From an uncultured Oxalobacter sp. (lineage in GTDB: Bacteria > Pseudomonadota > Gammaproteobacteria > Burkholderiales > Burkholderiaceae_D), in NCBI GenBank assembly GCA_905202055.1, contig CAJKQK010000084.1:1-8250 (forward strand): a DNA stretch of 8,250 bases. Reading direction: 5' to 3'. The notes beneath the pieces are model-generated. The model was not told the DNA's origin, did no database searches, and saw only the letters and a program-made list of their open reading frames with translations. The translations under genes were made by a program, and so were the position numbers. Positions 6,025 to 8,250 of the stretch are shown in pieces. Each line of letters starts with the position of its first letter. Positions within the stretch are counted from its first letter, which is position 1.

Positions 6025-6551
6025 TTGCCGTTCCGGTTTTCGTCCATTGTAATGCGGTAAATGGTGTGAGGCATGTGTACGTTATAGTAAAACCTGACCA
6101 TTTCACCCGTTTTTTTCATGCCGTTTCGTATCGCTACTTTTTGGGAAGCAATGTTGTTGTCCCGTATGATGGAATACACTTCATTGAGTCCGAGGGTTTC
6201 AAAGGCAAATTGTTTGCAGGCTGAAGCCGCTTCAATAGCATAACCCTTGTGCCAGTGAGCCTTGTTGAAGATGTAGCCTATTTCAGGAACCTGACGGCCA
6301 TTCCAGTCCTGCAGGGTGATGCCCGTTTGCCCGATCAGTTCATTTGTCGTTTTCAATATGACGGCCATCAGGCCGAAACCGTTTTCCCGGTAGCGTTCCA
6401 GTTGTCGTTCCAGCCAGACGGTAACTTCAAGATCGGTAAAGGCATGTTCGTATGCCCACATGACATCAGGGTCCTGAAGCATTTTGCACAGATCCGGAAA
6501 ATCTTTCCGTGTGATTTTACGCAGAATAAGGCGTTCTGTTTCTAAAAGCAT
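6000..6551 (-). CDS. GNAT family N-acetyltransferase (RimJ/RimL-like)
   Basis: The 183-residue protein begins LLETERLILRKIT (residues 2-14), the hallmark opening of the Acetyltransf_3 (RimJ/RimL) branch of GNAT enzymes, which use acetyl-CoA to acetylate amino groups on proteins or small molecules. The acetyl-CoA-binding motif is HWHKGYAIEA at 99-108, preceded by the IGYIF strand at 91-95. LGLNEVYSIIRDNNIASQKVAIRNGM (120-145) is the usual motif B with the Asn-x-x-Ser pair, and a hydrophobic beta-strand end follows. The substrate cannot be predicted. ATG 6551 is preferred over the in-frame TTG at 6566; neither has a clear ribosome binding site. It is read against both neighbours, overlaps the PP0621-family gene tail-to-tail by 25 bases, and is divergent from ampD, which suggests an insertion or inversion here. 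Confidence 0.88.
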   Translation of the reverse strand: MLLETERLILRKITRKDFPDLCKMLQDPDVMWAYEHAFTDLEVTVWLERQLERYRENGFGLMAVILKTTNELIGQTGITLQDWNGRQVPEIGYIFNKAHWHKGYAIEAASACKQFAFETLGLNEVYSIIRDNNIASQKVAIRNGMKKTGEMVRFYYNVHMPHTIYRITMDENRNGNQDLLEEK

Positions 6552-6580
6552 TTGAAAGAAAATCAATAATGGTTTTTAAT
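6552..6580 (+). promoter_or_regulatory. candidate ampD promoter
   Basis: TTGAAA (6552-6557) and TTTAAT (6575-6580) are exactly 17 bases apart, each matching five of six consensus bases. This is the best sigma-70-like promoter in the window. Transcription would start near 6587, 24 bases before the ampD ATG, and the -35 abuts the GNAT start codon. Confidence 0.55.
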
Positions 6581-6610
6581 TGAGGCTACTTTTTACTTGA
6601 GTCAGTGCAA

Positions 6611-7198
6611 ATGGATATCGACAAGGATGGCTGGTGCCTGCAAGCGACACGTCTGGTTTCTCCAAACCAGAATGAACGTCCCGATCATGAGGGAATCGAT
6701 CTGCTGGTCATTCACAATATCAGTTTGCCACCCTGTCAGTTCGGTGGTCATTGTATCGCCGATCTGTTTCTCAATCGACTCGATTTTGATACGCACCCCT
6801 TCTTTGACCAGTTGCGCGCACTGAAAGTGTCCTCCCATTTTTTAATACGTCGCGATGGCAGCCTGATCCAGTTTGTATCCGCCGACAAACGTGCATGGCA
6901 TGCCGGTGCTTCCTCTTTTAATGGACGGGATGGATGCAATGATTTTTCTGTTGGTATCGAACTGGAAGGGACCGATTTTGTTTCTTTCGAGCCCGAGCAG
7001 TATGAAACGCTCGTGTCGCTGACGCATGCGCTATGTCATCGTTATCCGCTGAAAACCATCACTGGTCATCAGCATATCGCTCCGGTCAGAAAAACCGATC
7101 CGGGTCCGTTTTTCGATTGGCCGCGCTACAAAAAAATGCTGGAGGAAACCATGAAATCTGAACCGGGAAAACCGTTGCCTGATTTCTGGATTGAATGA
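6611..7198 (+). CDS. ampD: 1,6-anhydro-N-acetylmuramyl-L-alanine amidase AmpD
   Basis: AmpD is a cytoplasmic zinc amidase that removes the stem peptide from anhydro-muropeptides imported during cell-wall recycling; in species with ampC/ampR its activity keeps beta-lactamase uninduced. The 195-residue protein (amidase_2 fold) has the expected sites: His35 in LLVIHNISLPP, Glu117 in VGIELEG, His153 in TITGHQH and Asp163 in RKTDPGP, with Lys161 two residues earlier; these match E. coli H34, E116, H154, D164 and K162. HFLIRRDGSLIQFV and RAWHAGASSF are also typical. Residue 42 is Cys in LPPCQFGG, where Gly is usual as I recall. ATG 6611 is chosen over GTG 6605 because TTGAG at 6598-6602 is then properly spaced; this site is weak. 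The gene converges on yggU with a 5-base gap. I see no ampR, ampG or beta-lactamase gene in the window. Confidence 0.95.
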   Translation: MDIDKDGWCLQATRLVSPNQNERPDHEGIDLLVIHNISLPPCQFGGHCIADLFLNRLDFDTHPFFDQLRALKVSSHFLIRRDGSLIQFVSADKRAWHAGASSFNGRDGCNDFSVGIELEGTDFVSFEPEQYETLVSLTHALCHRYPLKTITGHQHIAPVRKTDPGPFFDWPRYKKMLEETMKSEPGKPLPDFWIE

Positions 7199-7203
7199 TC
7201 CGG

Positions 7204-7506
7204 TCAGGAAGAAAGCAGCTGTTTTTCGAGTTCTTCTTCCGACGTGTCGGGCAAACCGATTTCAAGCAGTTTGCGTTTGGCGGAAAGTCCGTGCGTAATG
7301 GTAACGTTCCTCTTCGGCGTTCGCAGTTTCTTGGCAATGAATTGAACGAGTGCTTCATTGGCTTTTCCATCAACAGGCGGAGCCTGCAGTTTTATGCGTA
7401 GCGTTTCGCCATCAGACGAAACAATTTCCGTTTTTTTCGCATTCGGGCTGACCTGTACGGCAAGCCGGTATCCTCCGTCAGTTCTGGATAACCATTCCTT
7501 TGTCAT
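7204..7506 (-). CDS. yggU: DUF167 family protein (YggU-like)
   Basis: The 100-residue protein is a typical DUF167/YggU small cytoplasmic alpha/beta protein of unknown function. It shows LAVQVSPNAKKTEIV (residues 15-29), LRIKLQAPPVDGKANEAL (36-53), a Lys-rich helix (QFIAKKL), and the closing strand HGLSAKRKLLEIG (72-84). The N-terminal EWLSRTDGGYRLAVQV also fits the family. Its ATG overlaps the yggT stop in ATGA (7503-7506), so it is second in a yggT-yggU operon and probably translated by coupling. Length is normal. The 3' end is 5 bases from the ampD stop on the other strand, with no clear terminator between them. Confidence 0.93.
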   Translation of the reverse strand: MTKEWLSRTDGGYRLAVQVSPNAKKTEIVSSDGETLRIKLQAPPVDGKANEALVQFIAKKLRTPKRNVTITHGLSAKRKLLEIGLPDTSEEELEKQLLSS

Positions 7507-8048
7507 ATCAGATTGGACAGGATAAGGTTGGTGACGACCCGCGAAATGATCTGAAGCAGGAAAAAAGCGATCAGGGTTGAAAAATCGAAACCGCCCAGTG
7601 TCGGAATGAAACGCCGGATCGGGTTCAGCAAAGGAGCATTCAGTTCACGGACAAACAATGCGACCGGCGCAAAAGGATTGACCCAGCTGAAAACGGCTTC
7701 GATAACGAGCAGTCCTATGTAACCATAAATAATCCAGTGCAAAAGGGACAGCACTGTCAGGAAAACGATAACTTTGACGGCAAAATAATTGATCAGCCAG
7801 CTGTCGAACAGGGCTGAAATCACTGCCATCAGGACGGCAGCCACGATAGATGCCCAGTCATAGCCGCCTTTGCCTGGAATGGCCTTGCGCAAAGGCTTGA
7901 TCGCCCAGTCGGTCAGCTGGAAAATCAGATTGGCAATTCGTATCGGGGGGCTGGCCCGGACAACCTGTATCAAAAATCTCAGCAGAAAAGCACCGCCCAA
8001 TATGGTTGTGGCGGCATCGATGATCATTTTCAGAATACTGTACAGCAC
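7503..8048 (-). CDS. yggT: YggT family integral membrane protein
   Basis: The 181-residue protein contains two copies of the YGGT repeat, each a pair of membrane segments with a short conserved amphipathic loop. Repeat 1 spans about residues 5-85, with TDWAIKPLRKAIPGKGGYDWAS at 46-67 shown here only by its ends (TDWAIKPLRK and GGYDWAS). Repeat 2 spans about 95-178, with NAPLLNPIRRFIP at 137-149 and GGFDFS at 152-157. E. coli YggT has been linked to osmotic shock tolerance, but the molecular role is unsettled. The start is GTG (8048): AGGA lies about seven bases upstream on the minus strand, which decides the start. It overlaps the yggU start by four bases. Membership of the family is clear; function here is inferred. 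Confidence 0.94.
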   Translation of the reverse strand: MLYSILKMIIDAATTILGGAFLLRFLIQVVRASPPIRIANLIFQLTDWAIKPLRKAIPGKGGYDWASIVAAVLMAVISALFDSWLINYFAVKVIVFLTVLSLLHWIIYGYIGLLVIEAVFSWVNPFAPVALFVRELNAPLLNPIRRFIPTLGGFDFSTLIAFFLLQIISRVVTNLILSNLI

Positions 8049-8250
8049 GGTTTATCCTTTACATCAATTTGATGACTTGTCCGGTTGTGTTATGACGAGT
8101 CTATCAGAGTCGCCCCGGTCGATTTTGATTATTCCTTAATGCCGATCCCTCAGAACGGATACAGCGAGGTAGCGTACCGTTTCATAAAAGTAATGCGAGG
8201 TACGTATATTACTGGAGGCTGCCTGCAAAAACAAACGCCCGCATGAAGCG
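8049..8250. other. non-coding tail upstream of yggT, nothing firm
   Basis: I see no supported gene in these 202 bases. The stretch should hold the yggT promoter, but I find no convincing -35/-10 pair on the minus strand. CATCA/TGATG at 8062-8074 could form a tiny hairpin in the yggT leader. GCGAGGTA occurs twice, at about 8164 and 8195, and CGTACC/GGTACG flank a 20-base gap between those copies. An ATG at 8243 runs off the right edge and cannot be judged. Confidence 0.5.

Noticed and set aside
7185..7203. CTGGAT/ATCCGG hairpin at the ampD-yggU junction
   Set aside because: The stem is six base pairs including a G-U pair, with no T-run on either strand.
8139..8246. 35-codon open frame with ATG at 8139
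   Set aside because: There is no ribosome binding site, no recognisable motif, and it is short enough to occur by chance.
1..8250. CRISPR array, insertion sequence, tRNA, rRNA, toxin-antitoxin or defence genes
   Set aside because: I found no regularly spaced repeats, terminal inverted repeats with a transposase, RNA-gene signatures or recognisable defence domains.

Overview
The window is chromosomal core sequence from a proteobacterium, most likely a betaproteobacterium of the order Burkholderiales. Base composition is moderate (roughly half G+C by eye), and the proteins read like Oxalobacteraceae; an Oxalobacter-like organism is my best guess. That assignment rests on protein style and gene neighbourhood, not on a marker gene. 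I see no phage, transposon, CRISPR array, tRNA or rRNA. Most of the window is densely packed housekeeping genes, and I did not find a convincing undescribed multi-gene system.

Layout, left to right. (1) 1-595, minus: the N-terminal part of 4-alpha-glucanotransferase malQ, running off the left edge. (2) 596-737: a divergent control region with candidate promoters for malQ and recG and a repeated ACGGATT word. (3) 738-2780, plus: recG, the branched-DNA helicase. (4) 2821-3699, plus: ubiA, the 4-hydroxybenzoate polyprenyltransferase, 40 bases after recG. (5) 3810-4857, plus: three small membrane-protein genes in the order DUF883 (YqjD/ElaB-like), YqjE-like and YqjK-like, with their own candidate promoter and a strong ribosome binding site. 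(6) 4888-5595, minus: yggS, the PLP-homeostasis protein, converging on the trio across a perfect 10-bp hairpin whose U-tract points in the yggS direction. (7) 5728-6024, plus: a PP0621-family zinc-ribbon-like membrane protein. (8) 6000-6551, minus: a RimJ/RimL-type GNAT acetyltransferase whose 3' end overlaps the previous gene by 25 bases. (9) 6611-7198, plus: ampD, the anhydro-muropeptide amidase. (10) 7204-8048, minus: yggT followed by the DUF167 gene yggU, joined by an ATGA overlap. (11) 8049-8250: a short non-coding tail with no gene I can support.

The genes serve separate jobs: glucan metabolism (malQ), replication-fork repair (recG), quinone synthesis (ubiA), envelope or ribosome-associated stress proteins (YqjD/E/K-like), PLP homeostasis (yggS) and cell-wall recycling (ampD). 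The most useful regulatory observation is a 20-base element matching at 18 of 20 positions upstream of the yqjD-like gene and in the yggS/PP0621 intergenic region. Gene order also looks rearranged relative to what I recall from relatives: oxyR is not between recG and ubiA, yggS is apart from yggT-yggU, and the GNAT gene sits between the PP0621 gene and ampD.
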